Origin: Pseudomonadota bacterium
Lineage (GTDB): Bacteria; Pseudomonadota; Gammaproteobacteria; Competibacterales; Competibacteraceae
Length of the DNA: 5,637 bases
Assembly (NCBI GenBank): GCA_018262135.1
Contig: JAGTSD010000185.1
Span: forward strand, 1-5,637
Direction of reading: 5' to 3'
Of this stretch, positions 5,504 to 5,637 are shown in pieces (position 1 is the stretch's first letter; each line of letters begins with the position of its first letter). Below the pieces are notes generated by a model. It searched no databases. It worked only from the letters and a program-made list of their open reading frames with translations, and was not told where the DNA came from. The position numbers and the translations under genes were made by a program.

Positions 5504-5637
5504 ATGACGATTTTCAAGCGATACCTGTCGCGCTACGAAGAGAGCCGCGAAGAGAATCTTTCGCTCCAGGAATATCTGGAGCTATGCAAGAAGGATCCGC
5601 TCGCTTACGCCACCGCTGCGGAGCGGTTGTTGAAAGC
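5504..5637 (+). CDS. prkA: PrkA/YeaG serine protein kinase (AAA+ domain), N-terminus only
   Basis: Only the first 44 codons lie in the window; the full protein is normally about 640 residues. The visible part, starting MTIFKRYLSRYEESREENLS and continuing through LQEYLELCKKDPLAYATAAE to RLLKA, aligns closely by eye with the E. coli YeaG N-terminus as I recall it (MNIFDHYRQRYE, then TLQEFL and AYANAAERLL). PrkA proteins carry an AAA+ ATPase-like domain followed by a kinase-like domain. They have been described as serine kinases, and the Bacillus relative more recently as an ATP-dependent protease, so the biochemical activity is debated. In E. coli, yeaG with yeaH responds to nitrogen starvation and stationary phase. 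An upstream in-frame ATG at 5498 would add Met-Thr, but the ribosome binding site favours 5504. The upstream NtrC, IHF and sigma-54 candidates suggest nitrogen control. YeaH-like (DUF444) and SpoVR-like genes commonly follow prkA and would be expected just outside the window. Confidence 0.88.
   Translation, partial: MTIFKRYLSRYEESREENLSLQEYLELCKKDPLAYATAAERLLK

Overview
This window looks like chromosomal housekeeping DNA from a GC-rich gammaproteobacterium. The basis is gene content: a PerM-type AI-2E family permease of almost exactly the E. coli PerM length, the N-terminus of a PrkA (YeaG-type) kinase, a PIN-PhoH fusion protein and a two-HKD cardiolipin synthase, together with sites resembling enterobacterial NtrC, IHF and sigma-54 sites. 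The genus cannot be fixed from the sequence; an environmental lineage such as Competibacteraceae is only a guess.

Layout. On the minus strand, reading from right to left: the permease gene (5010 to 3946); a 307-bp spacer (3639-3945) holding an 84-bp hairpin repeat flanked by a perfect 22-bp inverted repeat; the PIN-PhoH gene (3638 to 2199); after only 14 bp, the cardiolipin synthase gene (2184 to 811), probably in the same operon; a 268-bp spacer (543-810) in which I see nothing convincing; and an unrecognised single-pass membrane protein with a proline/threonine-rich tail, starting at 542 and running off the left edge. On the plus strand, prkA starts at 5504 and runs off the right edge. It is divergent from the permease across a 493-bp intergenic region.

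The most interesting part is that divergent region. It contains, in order, a near-consensus NtrC dyad (5166-5182), a sequence matching the IHF core consensus fully with an adjoining A/T-rich tract (5277-5289), and a sigma-54 -24/-12 element with the diagnostic GG-N10-GC spacing (5347-5363). All lie upstream of prkA. This is the classic enhancer, bending site and promoter order of nitrogen-regulated genes, and it fits the known nitrogen-starvation control of E. coli yeaGH. It suggests that prkA is switched on by nitrogen limitation here too. A stable hairpin sits in the prkA leader just before the ribosome binding site.

The other genes concern membrane and RNA functions: phospholipid (cardiolipin) synthesis, RNA processing by a PIN/PhoH helicase-nuclease, and a membrane permease of uncertain substrate. 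I see no complete mobile element, CRISPR array, rRNA or tRNA, and no strong evidence for a wholly new multi-gene system.
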